A stretch of 64,000 nucleotides of DNA from Lachnospiraceae bacterium (GTDB lineage: Bacteria; Bacillota; Clostridia; Lachnospirales; Lachnospiraceae): positions 165,797 through 229,796 of the forward strand of contig CAJSZQ010000003.1 of the NCBI GenBank assembly GCA_910574185.1, in the 5' to 3' direction. Shown here one piece after another: positions 8,579 to 18,094 of the stretch. A program made the position numbers and the translations under genes. The notes under the pieces were generated by a model. The model had not been told where the DNA came from. It ran no database searches and saw nothing but the letters and a program-made list of their open reading frames with translations. The number at the start of each line of letters is the position of its first letter. Position 1 is the stretch's first letter.

Positions 8579-9562
8579 CTAAACAATTGTTGTATTCCCT
8601 TTTCTAAGCTGCGCTTCCAGCATTACTTGCTTATTTTTGTAATCTTTCCCGCCAATCAAGTCACACAAGATACGTACAGACTCTTTCGCGAGACTCTCAA
8701 TTGGCTGCACAACCGCCGTCATCTTCGGCTCTACCAGTTCTGTGATAAAGGTTCCGTCATAAGCGACAAATTTCACATCTCCCGGTACTTTTAAATGTCT
8801 GCGGATTGCCTCATTCATACACTCAATTGCCAGCCAGTCTACCGCAAATACACCGTCGAAATCAAACCCCTTCGAGAACACGTCCCCGACAGCTTCCCGA
8901 TAATATCCTGCGTCAAACCGGTTCCATTCCAGCTCATACGTATAGGTACAAATCCGATGTTCTTTCATGATACGCTCAAACTCATAGTGCCTCTCATGAT
9001 AAGGAGACTCTACTGCAGTAGAGCCTCTGAAATGCAAAATCTTTTTGCAGCCCTCACGAATCAAAGCCTCTGCCGCCAGACGCCCGCCTTCTTTATGATT
9101 TACCGCTACTACCGGAATATGCTCCCCTAAATATCTGTCCAACGCAACAATCGGTTTGCGAATTTTCTTATACTCTTCCACATCCAGCGAGTGAACTCCT
9201 GTAATTACACCGTCTACAATATGACGGTTCAGCATATCCAAATACTCCAATTCTGCATTGCTCTCCTTAACCGTACTGCAAAGCATCATCTTATACCCCG
9301 CCTCGTACAATTCATGCTCCACATAGTCTACAAATTCCACAAAAAACGGATTCGATACACTGGGAACAATCACAGCGATAATACCGGTACGCTTATGGTA
9401 CAGATTTCTGGCCAGCTCATTGGGCGTATAGTTTAACTCGCGCATTGCAACTTCAATCTTCTCTCTGGTTTCCCCCGCCACGTATCCGCTGTCGTTCAGC
9501 ATTCTGGATACCGTACCTACGCCCACGCCGGCTCTTTTTGCAACATCCTTAATTCCCGCCAC
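8579..9562 (-). CDS. LacI-family transcriptional regulator of the fructan/DFA operon
   Basis: A 327-residue LacI/GalR regulator. The N-terminal HTH spans about residues 4-25 (IKDVAKRAGVGVGTVSRMLN) with a hinge helix near NELARNLY. The rest is a periplasmic-binding-protein-like effector domain (AVIVPSVSNPFF, GVFAVDWLAIECMNEA). It starts with GTG at 9562, preceded by AGGAGGT. It lies 43 bp after the aldo/keto reductase and immediately upstream of the transport operon that carries two perfect LacI operators, so it most likely represses binding protein, permeases, GH32 and GH91 until the sugar appears. The effector is unknown. Confidence 0.9.
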   Translation of the reverse strand: MAGIKDVAKRAGVGVGTVSRMLNDSGYVAGETREKIEVAMRELNYTPNELARNLYHKRTGIIAVIVPSVSNPFFVEFVDYVEHELYEAGYKMMLCSTVKESNAELEYLDMLNRHIVDGVITGVHSLDVEEYKKIRKPIVALDRYLGEHIPVVAVNHKEGGRLAAEALIREGCKKILHFRGSTAVESPYHERHYEFERIMKEHRICTYTYELEWNRFDAGYYREAVGDVFSKGFDFDGVFAVDWLAIECMNEAIRRHLKVPGDVKFVAYDGTFITELVEPKMTAVVQPIESLAKESVRILCDLIGGKDYKNKQVMLEAQLRKGNTTIV

Positions 9563-9605
9563 TCTTTTCTTACCTCCTGGGAATTTCCCATCCTAAGAAA
9601 ATCTT

Positions 9606-10604
9606 CTAATTCAGGCTGATTCTGTCAATCTCGGCCAGCTCTTCTTCAGAAAATTCGGTCTTCTGTACAATCTTTATATTTTCCTCAATCTGTGAAGGCT
9701 TTGACGCCCCAATCAACACACTGGTTACCTCCGCATCCTTCAATACCCAGCTTAAAGCCATCTGAGCCAGCGTCTGGCCTCTCCTTGACGCAATTTGATT
9801 CAACTCCTGAATCTGCGCCAGCCTGTCTTGTACAGACTGTTCCTTCAAAAAACGTCCGTCTGTACGAATCCGACTATCCGACGGTATTCCGTTTAAATAA
9901 CGGTCTGTCAAAAGCCCCTGAGCCAGCGGACTAAATGCTATAATCCCTTTATTTAACTGCTTCGCTGTTTCTTTCAATCCGTTTTTTTCTATGGTTCTGT
10001 CAAAGATAGAATACCTGTTTTGATTGATGATAAATGGACATCTCAAATCTTCTAAAATCTCCGCCGCCTTTAAGAGCGTCGGACCGTCATAATTTGAAAT
10101 TCCCACATACAACGCTTTTCCACTGCGCACAATGGCGTCAAGCGCCATCATCGTCTCCTCAAGCGGCGTCTCAGGGTCCATTCTGTGATGGTAGAAAATA
10201 TCCACATATTCCAGCCCCATACGCTTTAAGCTCTGATCCAGACTGGCAATCAGATATTTTCTGCTTCCCCAGTTTCCATAGGGGCCTTCCCACATATCAT
10301 ATCCCGCCTTAGTACTGATAATCATCTCGTCCCGATAGGCAGACATCTCTTTATGCAAAATTTTCCCGAAATTACGCTCTGCGCTTCCATATTCCGGTCC
10401 ATAGTTATTGGCCAAATCAAAATGCGTAATTCCCAAATCAAAAGCCCGAAAACACATCTTTTTCATGTTCTCCGGGGCCGCATTGCTTCCGAAATTATGC
10501 CAGAGTCCCAGTGATATCATCGGCAGAAGCAGTCCGCTTTTTCCACATCTGTTATATCGCATCTCCTGATAGCGGCTGCCGGCCGCACTGTATCCATAAT
10601 CCAT
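9606..10604 (-). CDS. Aldo/keto reductase (YghZ-like)
   Basis: A 332-residue NADPH-dependent aldo/keto reductase with a TIM barrel. It keeps the catalytic tetrad in the usual places (D and Y in FDLANNYGPEYG, K in ISTKAGY, H in DIFYHHRMD) and the C-terminal cofactor motif IGASKPSQIEEN. The N-terminus (YSAAGSRYQEMRYNRCGKSG) matches my memory of E. coli YghZ, which reduces glyceraldehyde-3-phosphate and methylglyoxal. The ATG at 10604 follows GGAGGGAC. It is the first gene of a probable two-gene unit with the LacI regulator. A role in clearing reactive by-products of fructose breakdown is inference. Confidence 0.85.
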   Translation of the reverse strand: MDYGYSAAGSRYQEMRYNRCGKSGLLLPMISLGLWHNFGSNAAPENMKKMCFRAFDLGITHFDLANNYGPEYGSAERNFGKILHKEMSAYRDEMIISTKAGYDMWEGPYGNWGSRKYLIASLDQSLKRMGLEYVDIFYHHRMDPETPLEETMMALDAIVRSGKALYVGISNYDGPTLLKAAEILEDLRCPFIINQNRYSIFDRTIEKNGLKETAKQLNKGIIAFSPLAQGLLTDRYLNGIPSDSRIRTDGRFLKEQSVQDRLAQIQELNQIASRRGQTLAQMALSWVLKDAEVTSVLIGASKPSQIEENIKIVQKTEFSEEELAEIDRISLN

Positions 10605-10729
10605 ATCCGTCCCTCCAGGTATAACCTATTCTCTATGATTAACTACTACTTGATTATAAATCATATTATCACAAAAACGACGCCTTCTCAACGCTGATTA
10701 TTAACAAGAATGTGCTTTTGCACATTCTC

Positions 10730-10969
10730 GGTTACTGTGCATACATCGCCTGCCGAACATGGATTGAATCAGGAGCATGTCTCTAAGCAGACGGAGCAGC
10801 ATTCCATTGAACTGGCAGCTAACGCAGACTAAGACGCTCAGGAAAGCCTTCGCGTCTAAGTCTGCATAAGCTGCTATTTCAATTCCATGAAAAACGCTCC
10901 TGAATCGTCTGCTTAGAGACATGCTCCTGATTCAACCCACTGTTTACCAAATGACCTGCGAACTGTAAC
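10730..10969. repeat. Long hairpin repeat element, copy R7
   Basis: Inverted relative to R1-R4. Arms GGATTGAATCAGGAGCATGT and ACATGCTCCTGATTCAACCC pair, and the core is nearly identical to the reverse complement of R1. It fills the gap between the aldo/keto reductase and the amino-acid transporter operon. A small separate hairpin (GAATGTGC-TTTT-GCACATTC, 10708-10727) lies beside it. Confidence 0.85.
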
Positions 10970-11051
10970 TTCTCATGCCTGACGCGGTCGCCTGCGGCAT
11001 ACTTCTTCTCCGCGCCAGTGCGCATCCTCTGTAGAGTTTAGATTATATAGG

Positions 11052-11090
11052 ACAAAAAGAACAGGCGAACCACACTGGTTTCGCCTGCTC
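11052..11090 (-). terminator. Terminator of the amino-acid ABC operon
   Basis: On the minus strand GAGCAGGCGAA pairs with TTCGCCTGTTC (one mismatch) and is followed by TTTTTGTCC, 20 bp after the ATPase gene stop. Confidence 0.8.
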
Positions 11091-11109
11091 ATGATTTTCT
11101 CATACACTA

Positions 11110-11856
11110 TTACAAAATCTTTGACAGAAATTCCTGGAGTCTCGGATCTTTTGGATGTTCAAAGAACTCTTTCGGACTTCCCTGCTCTTTTATCTCTCCG
11201 TCCGCCATAAAGATTACTCTGCTTCCAACTTCCCTGGCAAATCCCATCTCGTGCGTTACCACTACCATCGTCATGCCATCCTTAGCAAGCTGCTTCATAA
11301 GCTCTAACACCTCGCCGACCATCTCCGGGTCCAGTGCGGAAGTCGGTTCATCAAACAGCATTACATCCGGCTCCATTGCCAGAGACCGCACAATCGCAAT
11401 CCGCTGTTTCTGACCCCCGGACAACTGAGAAGGATAAGCATTCGCCTTCTCGGCCAGTCCAACCCGCTCCAGAAGTTCCATCCCCTTCTTGTCCGCTTCT
11501 TCCTTACTCATTCCCAGCAGTTTTATTGGCGCCAGGGTAATATTCTGCAGAATCGTCTTATGCGGAAACAGATTAAAATGCTGAAATACCATCCCCATTT
11601 TTTGACGGTGCCGGTTAATATCCACCTTTTTATCGGTGATATCCACACCCTCAAAATAAATCTTTCCCTCCGACGGCTCTTCCAATAAGTTCAGAGAACG
11701 CAAGAATGTAGATTTGCCGGAACCAGAAGGTCCCACCACAACCACTACTTCTCCTTTGCGAATCTCTTCGCTTACTCCGTTCAGCGCATGCAATTTGCCG
11801 AAATTTTTCTTAAGGCCTTCAACTTTAATCAATGTCTCTCCATTATTAATGGTCAC
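11110..11856 (-). CDS. glnQ: Polar amino-acid ABC transporter ATP-binding protein
   Basis: A 248-residue ATPase of the PAAT (GlnQ/HisP) family that energises amino-acid uptake. The Walker A motif GPSGSGKST lies near residues 42-50, the signature LSGGQKQR near 142, Walker [13 protein letters not shown] near 163, and the switch histidine in VVVTHEMGF. It starts with GTG at 11856, overlapping the permease gene by 11 bp, which implies translational coupling. It is the last gene of a binding protein-permease-ATPase operon and is followed by a good terminator. The exact amino acid (glutamine, cystine, arginine) is not resolvable from motifs. Confidence 0.9.
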   Translation of the reverse strand: MTINNGETLIKVEGLKKNFGKLHALNGVSEEIRKGEVVVVVGPSGSGKSTFLRSLNLLEEPSEGKIYFEGVDITDKKVDINRHRQKMGMVFQHFNLFPHKTILQNITLAPIKLLGMSKEEADKKGMELLERVGLAEKANAYPSQLSGGQKQRIAIVRSLAMEPDVMLFDEPTSALDPEMVGEVLELMKQLAKDGMTMVVVTHEMGFAREVGSRVIFMADGEIKEQGSPKEFFEHPKDPRLQEFLSKIL

Positions 11857-12544
11857 TGTTCCTCAGCCTCCTCTCCAGCATATTTACAAGTTTACTGAAA
11901 ATCATAACCATAACCAGATAGATTACCGCTACGGTAAGCAATGGGAACATCGCGTCATAAGTGCGGCTCCGGATAATATCCCCGCCTTTGGTCAAATCCT
12001 GAATTGCAATGTATCCGGCTACTGAAGTCTCCTTCAGAAGCACAATAAACTCGTTGCCAAGCGCCGGCAGGATATTCTTAAACGCCTGCGGAAGCACAAT
12101 GTAAATCATAGTCTGAAAATAATTAAATCCCAGAGAACGCCCTGCCTCAAACTGTCCGTCGTCAATCGACATGATTCCAGACCGCACAATCTCCGCCACA
12201 TACGCCGCCGAATTCATTCCGAATGCCATGACCGCAGCCAAAACTTTACTTACATTCACCGTACCAAAGATTACAAAATAAATAATCAATAACTGAACAA
12301 CCACCGGCGTTCCGCGGATTACTGTAATATAAACCTGGGCAATCAGATTCAGAATCTTTAATTTCCCGGTTTTCAAATATGTAGATCGGATAATGGCAAG
12401 GACAAATCCAAGAACAATACCAATCAAAAGCGCAAGAAACGTAATCTGTAGAGTAACCTTCAAACCGTCTGCAATATAGGTCCAGCGTTTGCTATCTATA
12501 AAGTTAAATGCAAAACGCTCCCCAAAGCTCATATCCATCCCCAC
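11846..12544 (-). CDS. Polar amino-acid ABC transporter permease
   Basis: A 232-residue inner-membrane permease of the HisM/GlnP family with about five membrane segments. It has the ATPase-docking loop ([33 protein letters not shown]) that ends the family signature. Several start codons compete: GTG 12544, ATG 12538 and ATG 12532; the GTG has AGAGGAAG upstream. It lies between the binding protein (104 bp gap) and the ATPase (overlap), in the standard gene order for this transporter class. Confidence 0.88.
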   Translation of the reverse strand: MGMDMSFGERFAFNFIDSKRWTYIADGLKVTLQITFLALLIGIVLGFVLAIIRSTYLKTGKLKILNLIAQVYITVIRGTPVVVQLLIIYFVIFGTVNVSKVLAAVMAFGMNSAAYVAEIVRSGIMSIDDGQFEAGRSLGFNYFQTMIYIVLPQAFKNILPALGNEFIVLLKETSVAGYIAIQDLTKGGDIIRSRTYDAMFPLLTVAVIYLVMVMIFSKLVNMLERRLRNSDH

Positions 12545-12648
12545 TTAATTCTTCCTCTTCTTTCTGTACATACTGTTCCTAACCAAACTGACGGCCAATA
12601 AAGGAGGTTTCTGATATCCTTCACAGCCGTCGGTCTGCATGAACCTAA

Positions 12649-13476
12649 TTACTCTTTTACAATTACAACCTGACGCGCGGTACAATAGGTATCTGAGAAA
12701 TCTACGGATTTCAGACGGTCCTCTGTAACTGTCATACCTGCAAATCCTACGTCTGCCTTTCCGCTCTGAACCGCGGTAATAATAGAATCAAAACTCATAT
12801 CCTCAATTACCAGCTCTTTTCCAAGGTAATCGCAGATTGCTCTTGCAACGTCTGCATCGACTCCCATAATCGCATCTTCTCCGTCAATTGTGTCATGGAA
12901 CTCATACGGCGGAAATTCTGCGTTGGTAGCCATAACAAGTTGTCCATCCCGCTCTACAGACTCATCAATAGCATAAGCCTCTCCCTCTCCGCTGATATAA
13001 TAATCAAAAATCGCATCGAAAGTTCCGTCCTCTTTCAGCGCTGCAAGCGCTTCATTAAGTTTCTGCGTAAGTTCCGTATTATCCTTGGAAACAGCAATTG
13101 CATATTCTTCCTCTGTGTATGCCTCGTCGAGAATCTTAAGTCCTTCGTTCTCAGACACAAACACCTGCGCCGGCTCATTGTCAATAATTACCGCGTCAAT
13201 CTTGCCCTGCTGCAGCGCCTGAACGGCCTCAAATCCCTTATTGTAACGCTCTACACTGTCTTCGCCGAACCCATCCGTTACATAAATATCACCGGTCGTT
13301 CCTGTCTGTACGCCAATTGTCTTACCCTCTAACTGTTCAATGGATGTAATTGATTCTGCCGCTGTATCTTCACCGGCATCGGTTCCCTCTTTGCCAGAGT
13401 CGCCAGAACCACATGCAGCCAGTGAAACTACCATTGCAGACGCCAGTAAAACACTGCTTAACTTTTTTAATTTCAT
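12649..13476 (-). CDS. Amino-acid ABC transporter substrate-binding lipoprotein
   Basis: A family-3 solute-binding protein of about 275 residues. The frame opens at 13521, but GGAAGGGAGAAATT precedes the ATG at 13476, giving a clean lipoprotein signal MKLKKLSSVLLASAMVVSLA with lipobox LAAC. The domain order is atypical by eye: the first half reads like the C-terminal lobe (GKTIGVQTGTTGDIYV) and the family entry signature (GQLVMATNAEFPPYEFHD) sits in the second half near residue 190, so the two lobes look circularly permuted or the protein has a partial duplication. It is the first gene of the transporter operon. Confidence 0.85.
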   Translation of the reverse strand: MKLKKLSSVLLASAMVVSLAACGSGDSGKEGTDAGEDTAAESITSIEQLEGKTIGVQTGTTGDIYVTDGFGEDSVERYNKGFEAVQALQQGKIDAVIIDNEPAQVFVSENEGLKILDEAYTEEEYAIAVSKDNTELTQKLNEALAALKEDGTFDAIFDYYISGEGEAYAIDESVERDGQLVMATNAEFPPYEFHDTIDGEDAIMGVDADVARAICDYLGKELVIEDMSFDSIITAVQSGKADVGFAGMTVTEDRLKSVDFSDTYCTARQVVIVKE

Positions 13477-13609
13477 AATTTCTCCCTTCCGCTCAATTTT
13501 TCCGAGCCATTCTCTCCACAAATCTTGTGAAGAAATTTACATTTTATTGCATAAATATTCACCTTTCCTATTTTAGCATGTTTCTGATAAAAAGCAAGCA
13601 ACTTTTACG

Positions 13610-14437
13610 CTATCCCATAATCACCTTCACAATTGCCGAAATAATAATAGCCGCTCCCAGTACAATCCGATAATATCCGAACACCTTAAAATCATGCTTT
13701 TTAATATATCCCATCAGGAACTTAATCGCCACAACCGACACCACAAAGGATACAACGCATCCCAGCATAAGAATCCCAAATTCCTGCCCTGTAAAATGGA
13801 ATCCAAATTTCACCAGCTTTAAAAAGCTTGCGCCAAACATAACCGGAATCGCCAAAAAGAAGGTAAATTCTGCCGCTGTTTCTCTGGCCACTCCAATCAT
13901 AAGCGCGCCAACTATAGTCGCTCCGGACCTGGAGGTTCCAGGTATCATCGCAAGCATCTGGAACACGCCAATCCATAACAGCATCTTTACAGACAACTGA
14001 GAAATCTTCGTCACTTCCGGCGTAACGCCTTTATTCTTATTCTCTATAATAATAAACAGGATACCATATACAATCAGCATAACCGCCACCGGAAGAGGCT
14101 TATAAAACAGTGCGTCCAGATAATCGTCAAAAATAAGTCCAATCACCGCCGCCGGAACCGAAGCTATCGCTACTTTAATCCACATCTGCCAGGTAAGCAT
14201 CTTCTGCCTCTGGTTTTTCCTCGGCGAAAACGGATTCAGCTTATGAAAATAAAGAACTACAACCGCCATAATTGCCCCGAGCTGAATCACAACGTTAAAC
14301 ATCTCCATAAACGCATCGCTAAGCCCCGGTTTTAACAAATCTCCAACCAAAATCAAATGCCCGGTACTGCTGACCGGAAGCCACTCGGTAATTCCTTCTA
14401 CAATACCAAGAACCACAATTTTAATATAATCCAGCAT
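13610..14437 (-). CDS. uppP: Undecaprenyl-diphosphatase
   Basis: A 275-residue polytopic membrane phosphatase (UppP/BacA family) that recycles undecaprenyl pyrophosphate for peptidoglycan and glycan synthesis. The two family signatures are visible: EGITEWLPVSSTGH near residues 14-27 and MIPGTSRSGAT near 163-173, which carry the catalytic Glu, Ser and Arg. About eight membrane segments are predicted. Overproduction of this family confers bacitracin resistance. It stands alone on the minus strand between the amino-acid transporter and the HAD gene; the surface-glycan cluster downstream in the window would depend on the lipid carrier it regenerates. Confidence 0.93.
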   Translation of the reverse strand: MLDYIKIVVLGIVEGITEWLPVSSTGHLILVGDLLKPGLSDAFMEMFNVVIQLGAIMAVVVLYFHKLNPFSPRKNQRQKMLTWQMWIKVAIASVPAAVIGLIFDDYLDALFYKPLPVAVMLIVYGILFIIIENKNKGVTPEVTKISQLSVKMLLWIGVFQMLAMIPGTSRSGATIVGALMIGVARETAAEFTFFLAIPVMFGASFLKLVKFGFHFTGQEFGILMLGCVVSFVVSVVAIKFLMGYIKKHDFKVFGYYRIVLGAAIIISAIVKVIMG

Positions 14438-14457
14438 ATTCTTCCTATCTCCTTCAA

Positions 14458-15294
14458 CTATTTCAATACATATTTTACAATGGCTTTTGCCGCTCCATCC
14501 TCATCATTGGAAAGAGTCACGTATTCAGCCGCTTCTTTTACTTCTTCAATCGCGTTAGACATGGCGACTCCAAAACCGGCTTCCCGAACCATTTCAATAT
14601 CATTTGAACCGTCTCCGCATGCCATAATTTCTTCTCTGGAAATTCCAAGAAGCTCTCCGAGCTTCACTAACGCGAGTCCCTTCCTTGCCTCTCTGGCATT
14701 GGCTTCCAGATTATTATGCAGCGCGCCGCATATGGTTATATCCGGAAGCTTTTCTCCCACCTCGGCAAACGCCGCCTTCTTATCCTCCTGGCTGGCAAAA
14801 AGAGCCTGTATCTTATCCACAGGCCGATGTTCCCTGTGATACATCTCAAATACGTCTTCTACCGGCCTTCTTGTATTAAGAATATAATTCACCATCGGCG
14901 CGGAAGGCATATAACGCTCCACAACTTCCAAATCCCGCTTAGCCGCATACCCGACGCCTTCATAATATATTTCAAGAAGCGCATCATACTTTTTCAGTAT
15001 CTCAAGCAACTTTCCTCCATCCTCATAGGGAATCAGCCGTTCATACAATACCTTCCCTTCCTGTATATCCAGCACTCTGGCGCCGTTCGAGGTCAGGGCG
15101 TAGCGTATCCCTGGAAATTCCATCACCTCTTTCGGGATTCCTGATGCAGGACGTCCGGTAGCCGGCAGAACTATCACTCCCTGTCTCACAGCCTCTGTTA
15201 TCACTTCCCTGGAATACTCTGTGAATACTTTATTGCTATCCAGAAGCGTTCCATCCAAATCCAGGCCAATCATCCTAATGTTTTGTTTCGTCAT
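14458..15294 (-). CDS. Cof-type HAD-superfamily sugar-phosphate phosphatase
   Basis: A HAD IIB (Cof) hydrolase of about 278 residues. Motif I GLDLDGTLLDSNK is near the N-terminus, motif III lysine lies in the C-terminal half, and motif IV reads MACGDGSNDIEM. The frame is open to 15381, but the ATG at 15294 gives the normal family length; the gene then overlaps the upstream DUF1444-like gene by 20 bp. Members dephosphorylate sugar phosphates or pyridoxal phosphate; the substrate here is unknown. Confidence 0.85.
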   Translation of the reverse strand: MTKQNIRMIGLDLDGTLLDSNKVFTEYSREVITEAVRQGVIVLPATGRPASGIPKEVMEFPGIRYALTSNGARVLDIQEGKVLYERLIPYEDGGKLLEILKKYDALLEIYYEGVGYAAKRDLEVVERYMPSAPMVNYILNTRRPVEDVFEMYHREHRPVDKIQALFASQEDKKAAFAEVGEKLPDITICGALHNNLEANAREARKGLALVKLGELLGISREEIMACGDGSNDIEMVREAGFGVAMSNAIEEVKEAAEYVTLSNDEDGAAKAIVKYVLK

Positions 15295-15865
15295 ATGCCA
15301 GTAATTCCTTTCCATCCCTTGTAAATAAAAATACTTTATTACTAATTCTGTTCTTCCCCAGCTCATAAACCTGCTCTGCATGATATTTCATCTTTTCTAC
15401 AGCTTCTTCCTCAAGCGCCGGCGCAAAAAGAACCGTATCTTTGGAAGGAACCATAATCAGCAGGTCATCCTCCAATTTCTTTACGCACACATCCCAGATA
15501 TGCCGGAAACACAGAGAACTTGCCTCATGATACCCATCCGCCAGTATAGCAAACGCCCCATACATAGTATTACCAATGACAAACTCCACATCTCGCGCCA
15601 GATTTGCGCATGCAATCTGATATAACGCTTCTATATCGCAATCCGGCGGCAGCATGTTGTCTTTTATGATTTCATATGCCTCCTCCCCTCGTTTTATTAC
15701 AAAGAGAATCATCAAATCCCCAGCAAAAGAAATTAACGGCGTATCTTTCTCGGAAATCATCTTGCCGTTCAGCGCCTGCGGCTCTACCAACGACTGCGTA
15801 ATCCATGGATAAATTTGCTCTTTCACATTCTCAAATAAATAATGCTCTTCTTCATATTTTCTCAT
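15275..15865 (-). CDS. DUF1444-like protein (YtpQ-type)
   Basis: A soluble protein of 196 residues. Features such as DLMILFVIKRGEEAYEIIKD, LYQIACANLARD and a C-terminal SKDTVLFAPA segment recall the DUF1444/YtpQ family of Firmicutes, whose function is unknown. The ATG at 15865 has AGGAGCAATTAGAG upstream. It overlaps the following HAD gene by 20 bp, so the two are co-translated. Assignment is from memory of the family pattern and could be wrong; that it is a real gene is nearly certain. Confidence 0.65.
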   Translation of the reverse strand: MRKYEEEHYLFENVKEQIYPWITQSLVEPQALNGKMISEKDTPLISFAGDLMILFVIKRGEEAYEIIKDNMLPPDCDIEALYQIACANLARDVEFVIGNTMYGAFAILADGYHEASSLCFRHIWDVCVKKLEDDLLIMVPSKDTVLFAPALEEEAVEKMKYHAEQVYELGKNRISNKVFLFTRDGKELLAYDETKH

Positions 15866-15913
15866 CTCTAATTGCTCCTGGAAAAATTTCTTTATTATTT
15901 ATAATAACAAAGT

Positions 15914-15942
15914 TTGCCAAATAAAGCAATTTGTTGTATAAT
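15914..15942 (+). promoter_or_regulatory. Sigma-A promoter of the 3D-domain gene
   Basis: TTGCCA (15914-15919), a 17-bp spacer, then TATAAT (15937-15942), about 93 bp upstream of the ATG at 16035, which itself follows AAAGAAAGGACAAG. Confidence 0.75.
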
Positions 15943-16034
15943 GTAAAAAATACTGGCCAGATTCGTCTACTTATCTCTTCTGAACGGCGAATCATTTATT
16001 ATCATTATCATACATAAAGAAAGGACAAGTATTT

Positions 16035-17126
16035 ATGAGTAATAGAGCAAAACGCTTAGCAAGGGCAGGAATCATCATGATATGTATTGCGGCTGTCGGA
16101 CATGCTAATATGTCTGTTCATGCAGTGCCCTCCTCATCCGAATTGCAAAAGAAGACTTCCAATCTACAAAGCGAACTAAACGGCCTGAATGGGCAGCTGA
16201 ACAATCTCATAACCCAGATGGACGCTATGTCGCAGGAAGCTGAAGAACTTGCAGGCGCAATGACTGAGACCCAGAACCGTCTGAACGAAGCACAGGCCGC
16301 CGGCGAAGAACAGTACGAAGCTATGAAGCTCCGCATAAAGTATATTTACGAAGCCGGCGATACTTCATTTATAGAACTATTATGTTCTGCTGAAAGCATG
16401 ACTGACTTTCTGAACAAAACCGACTTTGTTAAAACAGTGAATGAATACGACCGCAACATGTTGAACGAACTGTTAGCTACTCAGGATAAAATTGCCGATG
16501 AAGGCAAGAAATTAGAATCTCAACACCAGGATCTGGTTGCTAAACAAGAAGAACTCTCCAACAAGCGTACGGAAGTAGAGACTATGATTGCTTCCACTTC
16601 CAGCGAACTGTCGAATTACAGCGCGCAGCTTGAACGGGCCAGACAGGCCGAGCTCTTAGCTTCCAGACAAGCCGCGGAACAGCAGGCGGCTGCAGAGCGG
16701 GCAGCTAACCAGCAGGCAGACGGGCAGCCTACGGACGACCAGTCTTCCGCCAGCGATCCGTCTAACGGCGAACAGCCTGCAGATACCAATCCTGTACAAC
16801 AGCCTGTTTACACTCCCGGAAGTTCTGAAGGCAAGCAAAGCCTCGGTTCTTTCCGGATTACCCACTATTGCAACTGTTATCTTTGCTGCGGAAGCTGGGC
16901 CGGAGGTCCTACCGCTTCCGGAACGCTTCCTACTCCTGGAAGAACTATTGCCGTAGATCCCACTGTTATTCCTCTTGGAACCCGCGTAATTATCAACGGG
17001 CAGATTTATGTAGCAGAAGATACCGGCGGCGCTATCAAGGGCAATAAGATTGACGTTTATGTAGCAAGTCATGAACTGACTACACAATACGGCGTATATT
17101 ATGCCGACGTATATTTAGCTGATTAA
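16035..17126 (+). CDS. Secreted coiled-coil protein with C-terminal 3D domain (cell-wall enzyme)
   Basis: A 363-residue exported protein. An N-terminal signal (ARAGIIMICIAAVGHANMSVHA, cleaved near residue 34) precedes a long coiled coil (about 37-215) of the PcsB/NlpC-associated type. A low-complexity Gln/Ala/Asp/Pro linker follows (about 215-275), then a 3D domain (about 275-363) whose three aspartates are visible (AVDPT, AEDTGGAIKGNKIDVYV). 3D domains have the double-psi barrel fold of lytic transglycosylases such as MltA/Rpf. A CNCYLCCGSW stretch just before the domain is typical of Firmicute members. It probably remodels peptidoglycan; it is a single-gene unit with its own promoter and terminator. 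Confidence 0.85.
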   Translation: MSNRAKRLARAGIIMICIAAVGHANMSVHAVPSSSELQKKTSNLQSELNGLNGQLNNLITQMDAMSQEAEELAGAMTETQNRLNEAQAAGEEQYEAMKLRIKYIYEAGDTSFIELLCSAESMTDFLNKTDFVKTVNEYDRNMLNELLATQDKIADEGKKLESQHQDLVAKQEELSNKRTEVETMIASTSSELSNYSAQLERARQAELLASRQAAEQQAAAERAANQQADGQPTDDQSSASDPSNGEQPADTNPVQQPVYTPGSSEGKQSLGSFRITHYCNCYLCCGSWAGGPTASGTLPTPGRTIAVDPTVIPLGTRVIINGQIYVAEDTGGAIKGNKIDVYVASHELTTQYGVYYADVYLAD

Positions 17127-17127
17127 T

Positions 17128-17156
17128 AAAAAGGGGACTCGAACGAGTCCTCTTTT
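17128..17156. terminator. Bidirectional terminator after the 3D-domain gene
   Basis: AAAAGGGGACTCG-AA-CGAGTCCTCTTTT, a 13-bp stem with A and T runs on either side, directly after the 3D gene. It can serve that gene on the plus strand. Confidence 0.85.
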
Positions 17157-17236
17157 ACTATTTGCAAGCGCTCTGTTTCCGTCGGCTCCCACTGGCACAG
17201 ACGCGCTTTTCAGACATATACGCCCTCCTCTTGTCC

Positions 17237-18094
17237 TCAGATAATATTCTTGATACCTTCGCATATTCTTCTGGCAACCGTCGGATTATTCATCGTATAC
17301 AAATGTATTCCTGAAATATCACTCGTCAGCAAATCAATAATCTGACTTAATGCATAAGACATTCCCGCATCAAAAAGCGCTTCTTTACGGTCCTCATATT
17401 TATGTATAATTTTATCAAACCTCTCTGGAAAAGACGCGCCGCACATGGTAATCATCCTCTTAATCTGCGCCGCATTAATCACCGGCATAATCCCCGGAAT
17501 CACAGGAATATCAATCCCCGCTATCCGACAGTCTTCCACCATCCGATAAAAATACTGATTATCAAAAAACAACTGTGAAATAAGCACCTCCGCGCCCGCA
17601 TCCGTCTTTTGTTTCAGATGTCTCATCTCACTGATTCTGCTCTCCGACTCAGGATGGCATTCTGGATAACAGGCGCCTAAGACACAGAAATCTCCAGTCT
17701 TTTTCAGATAAGCAATCAAGTCTGACGCATGATGAAAATCATCTTTTTCTGGAACTTCCGGACTCCTGTCGCCACGCAATGCCAGAATATTATCAATTCC
17801 TTCACCTTTTAATATCCGGGTAAATTCGTCAATTTCTCCTTTAGAATAACTAAGACAAGTCAGATGCACCACCGGCTCCACGTGGTACTTCTGCTTAATC
17901 TTCCTCGCCACCTCGATCGTCCGGTTACAATTAGCGCTTCCTCCGGCGCCAAAAGTAACGCTGATAAAATCCGGCTTCAATTCACAGAGAATCTCCAGTG
18001 TTGCATCAATATTCTTCAATTCGCTGTCTTTCTTCGGCGGAAATATCTCAAAAGACAACGTGGTTTTACGGCTATATAAATCTGCAATTCTCAT
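17237..18094 (-). CDS. metF: Methylenetetrahydrofolate reductase
   Basis: An enzyme of about 285 residues of the MetF family that reduces 5,10-methylene-THF to 5-methyl-THF for methionine synthesis or, in acetogens, the Wood-Ljungdahl methyl branch. It is a TIM barrel with FAD-site motifs SFEIFPPK at the N-terminus and VTFGAGGS, LALRGDRS and PGIMPV further on. The frame opens at 18154, but AAGGGGAAAAGATT precedes the ATG at 18094. It is monocistronic here, with two tandem promoters and a leader hairpin upstream. No MetV-like partner is adjacent, so the acetogenic form is not specifically supported. Confidence 0.92.
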   Translation of the reverse strand: MRIADLYSRKTTLSFEIFPPKKDSELKNIDATLEILCELKPDFISVTFGAGGSANCNRTIEVARKIKQKYHVEPVVHLTCLSYSKGEIDEFTRILKGEGIDNILALRGDRSPEVPEKDDFHHASDLIAYLKKTGDFCVLGACYPECHPESESRISEMRHLKQKTDAGAEVLISQLFFDNQYFYRMVEDCRIAGIDIPVIPGIMPVINAAQIKRMITMCGASFPERFDKIIHKYEDRKEALFDAGMSYALSQIIDLLTSDISGIHLYTMNNPTVARRICEGIKNII

